This document shows positions 48,446 through 57,442 of a stretch of DNA of 64,000 nucleotides, one piece after another. Where the stretch lies: assembly GCF_016811105.1 (NCBI RefSeq), contig NZ_JAFBGM010000001.1:806001-870000 (forward strand). The letters are read 5' to 3'. Position numbers and translations under genes: made by a program. The notes beneath the pieces were generated by a model. The model did not search any database, was not told where the DNA came from, and was given only the letters and a program-made list of their open reading frames with translations. Every line of letters starts with the position of its first letter. The first letter of the stretch is position 1. The stretch is from Aurantibacter crassamenti. Its GTDB lineage: Bacteria > Bacteroidota > Bacteroidia > Flavobacteriales > Flavobacteriaceae.

Positions 48446-50584
48446 ATGAACCTAAAAGCCATCCGTTTTTATATTCCAGTTTTAATTTTTTGCTGCATTA
48501 ATTTTTCGTCTTGTGAGTCATCCAAAGAGAATGCAACCAACAAAAAAATGTACTCCACTTGGTCGTCGTACTTAGGTGATTCTGGACGCAGCCACTACTC
48601 TACCCTTTCACAAATCACCAAAGAAAATGTCAAAAACCTAAAAGTTGCTTGGTCATATAATGCTCAGGATTGGGGGCAAATGCAAATGAACCCAATTGTA
48701 GTTGATAGTATTTTATATGGCGTTACCGCGGCACTTCGAGTAGTTGCAATACATGCTGAAAAAGGGACTGAAATATGGCAATTTGGAGATTCAACGCAAA
48801 TTTGGCATTCTACTTCAAGAGGAGTGTCATACTGGGAAAATGGAGATGATAAACGCATTTTTTCTACACGTGGCTCTGATTTGTATGCGTTAAATGCCTT
48901 AACAGGCAAACCTATTTCAACTTTTGGTGATGATGGTAAAATAGATATGCATACAGGTTTGTCAGAAACCGCCAAAAACAAATTCGTGATTTCTAATACG
49001 CCAGGTACCGTTTTTGAAAACCTTATAGTTATGCCTATTCGAGTTTCTGAAGATGTAGGTGCTCCTCCCGGAAATATTATGGCTTTCAATGTTATAACTG
49101 GGGCGGTAGAATGGGTGTTTAAAACTATTCCGGATGCAGGTGAAAAAGGCGCCGATACTTGGGGTTTTAAAAACCAAGAAGAACGCGAAATGACAGGGGC
49201 CGCAAATAATTGGGCAGGCATGGCTGTTGATGATGAGTCGGGAATTATTTATGTGCCAACTGGTTCAGCAGCACCTGATTTTTACGGCGGCATCAGAAAA
49301 GGTAGTAACCTCTATTCAAATTGTCTATTAGCCTTAGATGCCCGAACCGGAGAGTATATTTGGCATTTTCAAATGACACATCATGATTTATGGGACCGTG
49401 ATCCTCCGGCACCTCCAAATCTTTTAATGATTGAACGCGAAGGCAAAAAAATTCCTGCTGTTGCGCAGGTAACCAAACAAGGATATGTCTATGTTTTTGA
49501 CCGAAAAACCGGTGAACCCTTATTTGATATAGCAGAAATGCCAGTACCAAAATCAACTTTAGAAGGTGAAAGCACCTGGCCAACGCAACCCTTACCAACT
49601 AAACCAAAACCATTTGCGCGTCAATCAACAGCTATTACCGAAAATGACATTAGTGAGTTCGCAGAAAATAAAGATTCTTTACTTGAAATTTTAACAAAAT
49701 CTGATAAGCGTATTTATGGTCCTCCATCGCTTGACCCTGTCTTTTTATTGCCAGGTTATGACGGGGCTGCAGAATGGGGTGGAACCGCAGCAGATCCAAA
49801 TGATGGTATTATCTATGTAAACTCAAATGAGATGGCCTGGATTTTAAAAATGAACAAAAATGATAGCATTGCTCCTGATCGTCCCTTGGGTGAGCGAACA
49901 TATTTCAAATATTGTGTTAGTTGTCATCAAGAAAATAGAGAAGGACTTACTGCCAGTGGGTTTCCATCACTTATTGGTATAAAAGAAAAATTAGAAAAAG
50001 AAGATGTAACGACTATTATTACTCAAGGCAAAGGTATGATGACTGGTTTTCCACAAATCACAAATTCAGAAAAGGAGGCGCTACTTAACTTCTTATTTAA
50101 TGAGCAAGATAAACGCGAAATTGATGCAACGGAATACCCTCCAACTTCACATGCTTTACCCTATAAACACGCTGGGTATAATAAGTTTCTCGATAAAAAT
50201 GGCTTGCCAGCTATTTCACCTCCTTGGGGTACTATGCATGCAATTAATTTAAACAATGGTGAATACTTGTGGTCTGTCCCATTTGGAACAACTCCTGAAC
50301 TTGGTGAAGCAGGTAAAAATACTGGTTCTGAAAATTATGGAGGAGCCGTAGTTACTGAAAATGGATTATTATTTATTGGGGCAACACGCGATGGTTTTTT
50401 TAGGGTTTTTGACAAGCACTCAGGCGAAATACTTTGGCAATATCAACTACCTGCTGCAGCATTTGCAACGCCTGCAATGTATGAAGTAAACGGAAAGCAA
50501 TATATTGCTATAGCCTGTGGAGGTGAAAAATTAGGGACGGAAAAAGGAAATCAGATTATAGCATTTGCTTTGGATGTTCCATAA
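48446..50584 (+). CDS. PQQ-dependent dehydrogenase with cytochrome c domain (lipoprotein)
   Basis: 712-aa periplasmic quinoprotein. A lipoprotein signal ends NFSSCESS near residue 24. The eight-blade PQQ propeller begins WSSYLGDSGRSHYSTLSQI and contains W-motif repeats (GTEIWQFGD, ALNALTGKPI, YLWSVPFGTTPELGE). A c-type heme motif CVSCHQ near residue 489 is inserted before the last blades, with a later Met as probable ligand. Such enzymes oxidise alcohols or aldose sugars and pass electrons to the heme chain. The sugar-oriented surroundings favour a glucose- or other sugar-type substrate. Confidence 0.88.
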   Translation: MNLKAIRFYIPVLIFCCINFSSCESSKENATNKKMYSTWSSYLGDSGRSHYSTLSQITKENVKNLKVAWSYNAQDWGQMQMNPIVVDSILYGVTAALRVVAIHAEKGTEIWQFGDSTQIWHSTSRGVSYWENGDDKRIFSTRGSDLYALNALTGKPISTFGDDGKIDMHTGLSETAKNKFVISNTPGTVFENLIVMPIRVSEDVGAPPGNIMAFNVITGAVEWVFKTIPDAGEKGADTWGFKNQEEREMTGAANNWAGMAVDDESGIIYVPTGSAAPDFYGGIRKGSNLYSNCLLALDARTGEYIWHFQMTHHDLWDRDPPAPPNLLMIEREGKKIPAVAQVTKQGYVYVFDRKTGEPLFDIAEMPVPKSTLEGESTWPTQPLPTKPKPFARQSTAITENDISEFAENKDSLLEILTKSDKRIYGPPSLDPVFLLPGYDGAAEWGGTAADPNDGIIYVNSNEMAWILKMNKNDSIAPDRPLGERTYFKYCVSCHQENREGLTASGFPSLIGIKEKLEKEDVTTIITQGKGMMTGFPQITNSEKEALLNFLFNEQDKREIDATEYPPTSHALPYKHAGYNKFLDKNGLPAISPPWGTMHAINLNNGEYLWSVPFGTTPELGEAGKNTGSENYGGAVVTENGLLFIGATRDGFFRVFDKHSGEILWQYQLPAAAFATPAMYEVNGKQYIAIACGGEKLGTEKGNQIIAFALDVP

Positions 50585-50599
50585 TGCTTATATTATTTG

Positions 50600-52129
50600 T
50601 TACAAACAAAAGGCGCCTTTATACTTGCCGTTTTCATTTTTAAGCATTTTATATGATTTTATTTTTTCCATCAAATTAAAATTAGAGTGTTGATAATCTG
50701 GAGTGTATAATACTTTGTCCCAATACGTAGTTTGTGGTTTGGTTGCTCGCAAATCGCCTGTTTTAATCATCCATATTTTTAATTCATTTCGCATAGTATT
50801 TAAAACCTGATTGTATTTTTTATTATAAGCTATATTATTTAGATTATAAGCATCATCTGCTAGACTATATAGTTCTTCTGAAGGTCTCTTACTAAAAGCT
50901 AGTTTAAAATAATCTTTGTCAGTGGGCTTGTCCTCCATATTCATTATTAAAAACTTAGAAATTGAATTATCAACATCCCCATATTGACCTACAGACACAT
51001 AAGTTTCAGGATCACCACCTGGCCAGCGTTCAGGTTCAAAATTTTTTATGTACAAATATTCTTTTGTTCGAACTGCTCGCATAGGATAACTAAGATCGCC
51101 TTTTCTAACATTGGCATGTCTTTCTCGTTCCAAAAAAACTTTATCTCGGTCTGATTTTTTTCTGTCGGGGTAAAATAATTCAAGTAAACTTTTTCCTTGA
51201 AAAGAATCTGGGATATCAACACCTACCGCTTCTAAGATAGTAGGACCAAAATCAATAAAATTCATAAAATCAGAAATACGTTTTCCACCTTCAATGTGTC
51301 CCTTCCAGTAGATTGCCAAAGGCATTCTTGTACCATAATCATATAAGTTTGCTTTAGCTCTAGGAAAAGGCATTCCGTTGTCGCTGGTCATAATAATAAT
51401 GGTGTTTTCTAAATGACCATCTCTTTCTAATCGATTAATAATTTTGCCTGATTCTCTATCAAAACGTTCCACCTCAAAATAGTAGTCCATAATATCGTTT
51501 TTAACACAAGCCACATCTGGCAGAAAACCTGGCACCCGTACTGCATTAATATCCATTCCAGTTTTAACTCCAGTATTCGTTTCATAAGTTCGATGAGGAT
51601 CGGTGCTGCCAAACCAATATACAAATGGCTGCGCTGGATTTTTATCTTTTAAAAAGGCATCAAAATCTGCATACTCCTTTCCAGCAGGGTTGTATTCGTA
51701 TCCTCCTGCTTTGAAATCACCTGGAGCCCAGCCTTTTCTACTTTTTCCTGAATGATAACCTGCATTTCTTAGAATTGAGACCCAATTAGGAAACTTTTTT
51801 GGTATAACGGACCATAAGTTTCCGGCACTTTCCATTTGATGAGGATATTTACTTAATAGGATACTAGCTCTAGAAGGGGCACAAGAAGGAGCGGCACAAT
51901 AAGCATTTTCGAACAATGCGCCTTCTTTTGCTAATTGATCAAAAACTGGCGTACGAACCATATTATCACCATAAACCCCAGCATGAGGAAAAGACCAGTC
52001 ATCGGCAATCATAAAAACTATATTTGGTCTTTTAGCTTCAATTGATATAGTATCGCTTTTTTCAATATTTTTTCCAGATATAAAAAGGAAACTAAAAACA
52101 ATAACAACTATTAAATTAGTAATCTTCAT
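50600..52129 (-). CDS. Secreted sulfatase (S1 family)
   Basis: 509-aa type I sulfatase with a signal-like N-terminus (residues 1-18). The formylglycine motif is CAPSR (C83 to R87, in APSCAPSRAS), requiring a maturase acting in trans. Metal-binding DD in FMIADDWSFPHAG (43-44) and DN in IIMTSDNGMPFPR are present. It removes sulfate esters from carbohydrates; the sequence resembles heparan-type or algal sulfatases, but no subfamily can be fixed by eye. It is convergent with the PQQ dehydrogenase and fits a sulfated-polysaccharide role. Confidence 0.92.
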   Translation of the reverse strand: MKITNLIVVIVFSFLFISGKNIEKSDTISIEAKRPNIVFMIADDWSFPHAGVYGDNMVRTPVFDQLAKEGALFENAYCAAPSCAPSRASILLSKYPHQMESAGNLWSVIPKKFPNWVSILRNAGYHSGKSRKGWAPGDFKAGGYEYNPAGKEYADFDAFLKDKNPAQPFVYWFGSTDPHRTYETNTGVKTGMDINAVRVPGFLPDVACVKNDIMDYYFEVERFDRESGKIINRLERDGHLENTIIIMTSDNGMPFPRAKANLYDYGTRMPLAIYWKGHIEGGKRISDFMNFIDFGPTILEAVGVDIPDSFQGKSLLELFYPDRKKSDRDKVFLERERHANVRKGDLSYPMRAVRTKEYLYIKNFEPERWPGGDPETYVSVGQYGDVDNSISKFLIMNMEDKPTDKDYFKLAFSKRPSEELYSLADDAYNLNNIAYNKKYNQVLNTMRNELKIWMIKTGDLRATKPQTTYWDKVLYTPDYQHSNFNLMEKIKSYKMLKNENGKYKGAFCL

Positions 52130-52229
52130 GCTACTATTGGTGTTATGGATTTCATTGATTAATTTTCAAATGTAGACTTGCTTATAAATTTAGTTAAATT
52201 GTATGAGCTAAAGTGAAAAGTAATTTTAT

Positions 52230-53291
52230 ATGAATAAGTTAAAAATTTTGGTGGTCGGTTGTGGCAATATGGGTAGATCGCATGCTAAAGCATATCATGA
52301 ACTACCAGGTTTTGAAATTGTAGGCTTGGTGAGCAGAAAACCAGAAAGCAGAGGTAATCTTTCCCAGGAATTAGGAGGATACCCAACATTTTCTGATTAC
52401 GAAAAAGCACTTGAAAGTACTGAGCCAGATGCGGTTTCCATCAATACGTATCCAGATACTCATGCAAAATATATTAGGGCAGCACTCAATGCAAATGCCC
52501 ATGTCTTTGTAGAAAAACCACTAGCGCTTACCGTTGAAGACGCACAAAGTCTAGTTGACTTAGCCATGGAAAAAGGCAAGAAGATGGTTGTTGGCTATAT
52601 TTTAAGGGTACACCCCGCTTGGGCAAAATTTGTTGAAGTAGCACAATCTTTAGGTAAACCCTTAGTAATGCGAATGAATCTCAATCAACAAAGTTCTGGT
52701 GATAACTGGTATACCCACAAACAATTAATGAATTCAATGTCACCTATAGTAGATTGCGGTGTTCATTATGTTGATGTTATGTGTTTGATGACCAAATCAA
52801 CTCCGATAAGTGTTAGTGCCATTGGTGCTCGTCTTTCTGATGAAATTGATCCGCAAATGTATAATTATGGACAATTACAAGTTCGCTTTAAAGATGGTTC
52901 CGTCGGTTGGTATGAAGCCGGTTGGGGACCAATGATGAGTGAAACCGCTTTTTTTGTTAAAGATGTTATTGGGCCAAAAGGTTGTGTATCAATTATTGAT
53001 GAGGCAAAGGGCGATTCAGACAGCGTTGATGATCATTCTAAAACTGGAGCCTTAAAATTACATCACAGCACTTTAGATGAAAATGGTAATTTTACAAAAC
53101 CTGATGAACTAATAGATACCTCTGACGAACCAGATCATGACGGACTGTGTCTTTTAGAACAAGAGTATTTTTTAAAAACAATTGTTGAAGATTTAGATGT
53201 AAGCGACCATTTACGTGACGCTGTCAATAGCTTACGAATAGTTCTAGCTGCAGATGAATCATTCCGTACGGGTAAAACGGTTGCGTTATAA
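52230..53291 (+). CDS. Gfo/Idh/MocA family oxidoreductase
   Basis: 353-aa NAD(P) oxidoreductase. The Rossmann motif is VVGCGNMGRSHAKAYHE at residues 7-23, and the conserved EKP is in HVFVEKPLAL. The C-terminal alpha/beta domain carries a DCGVHYVDVM segment with the His/Asp of the active site. These enzymes oxidise, epimerise or reduce sugars and inositols. It follows the sulfatase divergently and is single-gene. Exact substrate unknown. Confidence 0.92.
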   Translation: MNKLKILVVGCGNMGRSHAKAYHELPGFEIVGLVSRKPESRGNLSQELGGYPTFSDYEKALESTEPDAVSINTYPDTHAKYIRAALNANAHVFVEKPLALTVEDAQSLVDLAMEKGKKMVVGYILRVHPAWAKFVEVAQSLGKPLVMRMNLNQQSSGDNWYTHKQLMNSMSPIVDCGVHYVDVMCLMTKSTPISVSAIGARLSDEIDPQMYNYGQLQVRFKDGSVGWYEAGWGPMMSETAFFVKDVIGPKGCVSIIDEAKGDSDSVDDHSKTGALKLHHSTLDENGNFTKPDELIDTSDEPDHDGLCLLEQEYFLKTIVEDLDVSDHLRDAVNSLRIVLAADESFRTGKTVAL

Positions 53292-53326
53292 AAGAAAATA
53301 TCTTTTATAGTCTATATTAACAAGTG

Positions 53327-54520
53327 TCAATCTTTAAACAAAGGTGTTTGCGTTAAGTTAATCAAAGCTTCACCTTCTTCCTTTAAAATTCTTTTTGTTC
53401 TGAGGTAGCGATTTCTATTCCATTCATCAAAATTATCTGCTTCAGAATCCATACTACTTATTCGCACCATATTTGAAGCGTGAATAAACTCATTATTTCC
53501 TATCCACATACCTACATGAACTACCTTTTCTGAAGTAGAATCAGTAGCTTTTCTTCCAAAGAAAAGTAAATCGCCTTTTCTAAGGTTTTCAAAGTTTTGA
53601 ACTGAATCTATGGCTTTTCCGGTATGAACTTGCTGTGAAGCATCTCTAGGGATAACCATTCCGTTTAAAAAATAAATAGTTTTAGTAAAGCCACTACAAT
53701 CCATGCCTTTGGTTGAAGTGCCTCCCCATAAGTAAGGTACGCCCATTAACGTTTTTGATGTCGTAATTAAATCATCTTCATTAGGGTTCATCTTTTCGAG
53801 CCATAAATTATACTCCTCGGCTTGTGCTATTTGAACATAGGCCCGTCTTCCATCTGGATATCGAACTTGATAGTGAGTTTTACCTTTTTCTAAAACTTCA
53901 AGAACATCACCAGCTACCAAATCAGATACAATTCCATCTTCTAATGTCCTTATATAAGAGTTTCCATAGGTTTTGGTGAAAATTACTTTATCAGCTGCTT
54001 GCCATTTTTGGTATTGTTTTTCATCCATCAAAGTAATACCTCCATCATCTACCCATGATAAATATTTATCAGGTGTTTGAATATAGTACCAACCACCTTC
54101 CTTTTTTAAAATTTTTACGGGTGTACCTAAGGTTGCCTGTGTTGCTAATTCAGCCGAATGTTTAGGATTACTACGCAGGTTAGCAACTGAAATATTTATA
54201 ATTGCATGTGTTTTTCCCTCTAAATTAGCAGCAGGTAGAATTTGAATACTATCAATAAAATCAGCATTTTTTAATTTTAATTCTTCCTTCAACAAAGCAA
54301 CAGCATGCGGTAAATCACTTTCTCCTTTTAAAATAAATTGGTTATTATTTTTAATTACACTAATATCAAAAAGCGCAACTCTTTTATCTGGAGCTACTTC
54401 TGATTTTAATTTCAGAATTTCCTTTTGAAATGGAATCTCTTCTTCATTTTTAGTACTAGTACAAGCTGTAAAAGCAAATACAAAAACTATTAGCCAGAAA
54501 AATTTAATAGATACGCTCAT
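53327..54520 (-). CDS. NlpC/P60 (C40) peptidase lipoprotein with SH3 domains
   Basis: 397-aa lipoprotein (FAFTACTS lipobox, Cys near residue 20). Residues about 105-250 hold two bacterial SH3-like domains (ISVANLRSNPKHSAELATQA; LEDGIVSDLVAGDVLEVLEKG). The C-terminal NlpC/P60 domain has the catalytic Cys in MDCSGFTKTIYF and His in VHVGMWIGN with HASN following. It is expected to cut gamma-D-Glu-to-diamino-acid bonds in cell-wall peptides during recycling or growth. Single gene. Confidence 0.92.
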   Translation of the reverse strand: MSVSIKFFWLIVFVFAFTACTSTKNEEEIPFQKEILKLKSEVAPDKRVALFDISVIKNNNQFILKGESDLPHAVALLKEELKLKNADFIDSIQILPAANLEGKTHAIINISVANLRSNPKHSAELATQATLGTPVKILKKEGGWYYIQTPDKYLSWVDDGGITLMDEKQYQKWQAADKVIFTKTYGNSYIRTLEDGIVSDLVAGDVLEVLEKGKTHYQVRYPDGRRAYVQIAQAEEYNLWLEKMNPNEDDLITTSKTLMGVPYLWGGTSTKGMDCSGFTKTIYFLNGMVIPRDASQQVHTGKAIDSVQNFENLRKGDLLFFGRKATDSTSEKVVHVGMWIGNNEFIHASNMVRISSMDSEADNFDEWNRNRYLRTKRILKEEGEALINLTQTPLFKD

Positions 54521-54643
54521 GAATCAAAATATTAAGGTGTAAAAATACATAAAACAAAATTTCACAGTTTATACCATACTAATCTGCGGCCTATAAAATA
54601 ATAGAAAGCAAAACTCCGTTCTATTTTCCTAATTTTGCATATC

Positions 54644-55870
54644 ATGAAAAAACTAAAGGTCATAGAGCTTTTTGCGGGTGTTGGCGGTTTTCGTCTTGGC
54701 CTTGAAAGTACTAATGGCTATGAAATAGTTTGGAGTAATCAATGGGAGCCATCTACAAAAACCCAACATGCTTCAATTTTGTATGAGGCAAGATTTGGAA
54801 GCAAAAACCACAGTAATCGTAATATTTCCGAAGTTAAAACATCAGAAATACCTGACGCCGATGTGTTAGTAGGAGGATTTCCTTGTCAGGATTATTCAAT
54901 TGCAACTACTTTGCAAAACTCAAAAGGTTTAATTGGCAAAAAAGGAGTATTGTGGTGGAGTATTCATCGAATATTATCGGAGAAAAAAAATCCACCTAAG
55001 TATCTTTTTTTAGAAAATGTTGATCGTTTACTGAAATCACCTTCGCATCAAAGAGGTCGTGATTTTGCTATTATGCTCAAAAGTCTTGATGATTTAGGTT
55101 ACGCAGTAGAGTGGCGTGTTATAAATGCTGCCGATTATGGAATGCCACAAAGACGAAGACGAATATTCTTTTTGGGTTATCATAAATCGACTCAGATTTA
55201 CAAATCTTTAAAGAAGTCAAACAAAGCAGAATGGATTTATAAATTAGGAACTATAGCTTCTGAATTTTCTGTAATAAATGACAATAAATCACCAAAAACC
55301 ATTGAAATTAAGGATGATTTGGTCGAAATATCTAATAATTTTAATAAAAACGGAACGTTTTCGATTTTTGAAAATTCAGGTGTTTTTATTAATGGGCAAG
55401 CATATACCTCTAAAACAACATCAAATTATAATGGAAAATTTACTGTTTTAAGTGATGTGTTACAAGTTGATTCAGTGCCTGATGAATTCTATATTCCATT
55501 GGAAGATTATCCGAAATGGGAATATTTGAAAGGAGCAAAAAAGGAGATACGTACCGCTAAAAGTGGTTTTCAATATAGCTACAGCGAAGGTTCTATGATT
55601 TTTCCAGAATCACCAAACAAAGCATCTCGAACAATAATTACTGGTGAAGGAGGCAGAAGTGCCTCACGATTTAAGCATGTGATAAAAACTTCAAAAGGTT
55701 TACGACGATTAACGCCTTTAGAACTTGAACGATTAAACATGTTTCCTGACAACCACACAAAACTTGAGGGGTTTTCAGATACAAAGCGCGCATTTTTTAT
55801 GGGTAACGCCTTGGTCGTTGGTGTTGTAGAAAAAATAGGTAAATCACTATATGACAAAATATGTTCTTAA
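54644..55870 (+). CDS. DNA cytosine-C5 methyltransferase, no restriction partner visible
   Basis: 408-aa cytosine-5 DNA methyltransferase. Motif I is ELFAGVGGFRLGL, motif IV GGFPCQDYS with the catalytic Cys, motif VI LENVD, motif VIII MPQRRRRIFF, a variable target-recognition stretch (about residues 195-290), and motifs IX-X RRLTPLELERLNMFPD and GNALVV. The ATG at 54644 starts KKLKVIELF, preferred to a TTG three codons earlier. A TAATTTTG box is 7 bases before the ATG. The stop overlaps an FG-GAP lipoprotein gene by 10 bp, and no endonuclease gene lies beside it, so it may be an orphan or regulatory methylase. Confidence 0.92.
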   Translation: MKKLKVIELFAGVGGFRLGLESTNGYEIVWSNQWEPSTKTQHASILYEARFGSKNHSNRNISEVKTSEIPDADVLVGGFPCQDYSIATTLQNSKGLIGKKGVLWWSIHRILSEKKNPPKYLFLENVDRLLKSPSHQRGRDFAIMLKSLDDLGYAVEWRVINAADYGMPQRRRRIFFLGYHKSTQIYKSLKKSNKAEWIYKLGTIASEFSVINDNKSPKTIEIKDDLVEISNNFNKNGTFSIFENSGVFINGQAYTSKTTSNYNGKFTVLSDVLQVDSVPDEFYIPLEDYPKWEYLKGAKKEIRTAKSGFQYSYSEGSMIFPESPNKASRTIITGEGGRSASRFKHVIKTSKGLRRLTPLELERLNMFPDNHTKLEGFSDTKRAFFMGNALVVGVVEKIGKSLYDKICS

Positions 55871-57378
55871 TTAAAAGTTTAATCAAACAACTTTGTATTA
55901 GTATTATACTTCTACTAATCATTGGTTGTGGCAATAAAAAGAAAAGTGAATTACGTTGGAAAAAAGAGTTCTATCAAATTGGTTCTCAATCTTCACCTCG
56001 CACAGCTGATTTAAATAACGATGGTATTCTTGATATAGTAATAGGTGCGGCCAGAGGAGAAAATAAGCCTACAGATCAAGGAGTATTAGCTCTAAATGGG
56101 GAGAACGGAGAGCTGCTATGGCAGCAAGATGCCAAGGATCAAGTTTTTGGCTCAGCAACATTTCATGATATTACTGACGACGGTGTTTCTGATATATTTA
56201 TAACCGGAAGGTCATCTATATTTATGGCTTTAAATGGTAGTACTGGTGAAAAGCTTTGGGAATATGAATATCAATTTGAAAATGATTCAATATTAAAATA
56301 TGCAAAATATAACTTCTACAATAGTGTTTTAATACCGGATCAAAATGAAAATGGGTATCCAGAACTATTGACTGTAAATGGTGGCAATGTATTAGCCGAA
56401 CCATTGTCTGAAAAAGAACGTTTTCCAGGAGTTTTAATGATTCTAGATTCAAAAACAGGAGAAGTACTAACGGCAGATATAATGCCCGATGGAAAGGAAT
56501 CATACATGTCTCCGATATACTTTAAACAACCTAAAACAGGCGAAGAGTTTATAGTGTTTGGCAGTGGGGGAGAAACAATTTCTGGAAACCTATATCTAGC
56601 TAAACTCTCCGATTTTAAGAAAAAAAACCTTTCAAAGGCTAAAATAATTGCATCAGAAGAAGGACACGGTTTTATTGCTCCGCCATCCATAGCTGACATC
56701 AACAGTGATGGTTATTATGATATAGTCGCAATAAGCCACGGTAGTACAGCCTTCGCAGTTAACAGTACCAATCAAAAGGTAATTTGGCAAATTAATGTAC
56801 CAGATACAGAATCGAGTAATGGATTTGCCGTAGGCAATTTTACAGAAGATTCAATACCAGATTTTTTCACATTTGTAAGTCATGGAATTTGGCCAAACAA
56901 TACAGGTTCTATGCAAATTATGATTGACGGGGCTACTGGTGAAATAGTCTATAAAAATTCATTGGGCTGTACTGGGTTTTCTTCACCTGTTGTTTATGAT
57001 TTGAACAATGATACCATAGACGAGGTAATTATTAGTATTAATGAATTTGATTGTGAAAGAGGCTATGCTGATAATAGCAATCTAACCATAGAAAACAAGT
57101 TAATTGCACTTGATTTTAAATCAAAAACAGCTAATAGAATTGATGGGGCAATGAGTTTCAAGAATATTTTTTCAACACCTTGGCTGGGCGATTTAGATAA
57201 CGATGGATACTTAGATATTATTCATGTTCAAAATTATAGTTCTAATGGCGACCTATTGAGTTTTTTAGGCATGCAAATAAATAGTATTAGCACTTCTATC
57301 AATTTTGAAGAGGCTTCGCCATGGGGTTCCTATATGGGAACTGAAGGGGATGGTATTTACCTTAATGACAAGAATTAA
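55861..57378 (+). CDS. FG-GAP/PQQ-like beta-propeller lipoprotein
   Basis: 505-aa surface or periplasmic lipoprotein (lipobox LLIIGCGNKKK, Cys about residue 23). Repeated calcium-loop patterns DLNNDGILDIVIG, DITDDGVSDIFITG, DINSDGYYDIVAIS and DLDNDGYLDIIHV show an FG-GAP/VCBS propeller, alternating with quinoprotein-like blades (LNGENGELLWQQ). No enzyme motif. Function unknown; such proteins often bind carbohydrate or cations. Its ATG lies inside the methyltransferase gene's last codons. Confidence 0.85.
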   Translation: MFLIKSLIKQLCISIILLLIIGCGNKKKSELRWKKEFYQIGSQSSPRTADLNNDGILDIVIGAARGENKPTDQGVLALNGENGELLWQQDAKDQVFGSATFHDITDDGVSDIFITGRSSIFMALNGSTGEKLWEYEYQFENDSILKYAKYNFYNSVLIPDQNENGYPELLTVNGGNVLAEPLSEKERFPGVLMILDSKTGEVLTADIMPDGKESYMSPIYFKQPKTGEEFIVFGSGGETISGNLYLAKLSDFKKKNLSKAKIIASEEGHGFIAPPSIADINSDGYYDIVAISHGSTAFAVNSTNQKVIWQINVPDTESSNGFAVGNFTEDSIPDFFTFVSHGIWPNNTGSMQIMIDGATGEIVYKNSLGCTGFSSPVVYDLNNDTIDEVIISINEFDCERGYADNSNLTIENKLIALDFKSKTANRIDGAMSFKNIFSTPWLGDLDNDGYLDIIHVQNYSSNGDLLSFLGMQINSISTSINFEEASPWGSYMGTEGDGIYLNDKN

Positions 57379-57391
57379 ATTTTTTTACAAA

Positions 57392-57420
57392 AAAACGGGC
57401 ATTTTCTAAATGCCCGTTTT
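57392..57420. terminator. Bidirectional Rho-independent terminator
   Basis: A perfect 13-bp stem (AAAACGGGCATTT / AAATGCCCGTTTT) with a 3-base loop TCT, GC-rich in its core and flanked by A and T runs. It lies between the convergent FG-GAP lipoprotein and SusD genes and can serve both. Confidence 0.88.
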
Positions 57421-57442
57421 ACAGTTTAAAATGATTTTATAT

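Noticed and set aside
48664-49221. 185-aa antisense ORF inside the PQQ dehydrogenase gene
   Set aside because: It is the shadow of a strongly conserved coding gene; its composition is unlike the other proteins.
50609-50620. Perfect palindrome AAAGGCGCCTTT
   Set aside because: It lies within the last codons of the sulfatase gene and has no loop, so it is not a credible terminator or operator.
53288-53311. AT-rich hairpin after the Gfo/Idh gene
   Set aside because: The stem TAAAAGA/TCTTTTA is weak, and no run of T follows at once.
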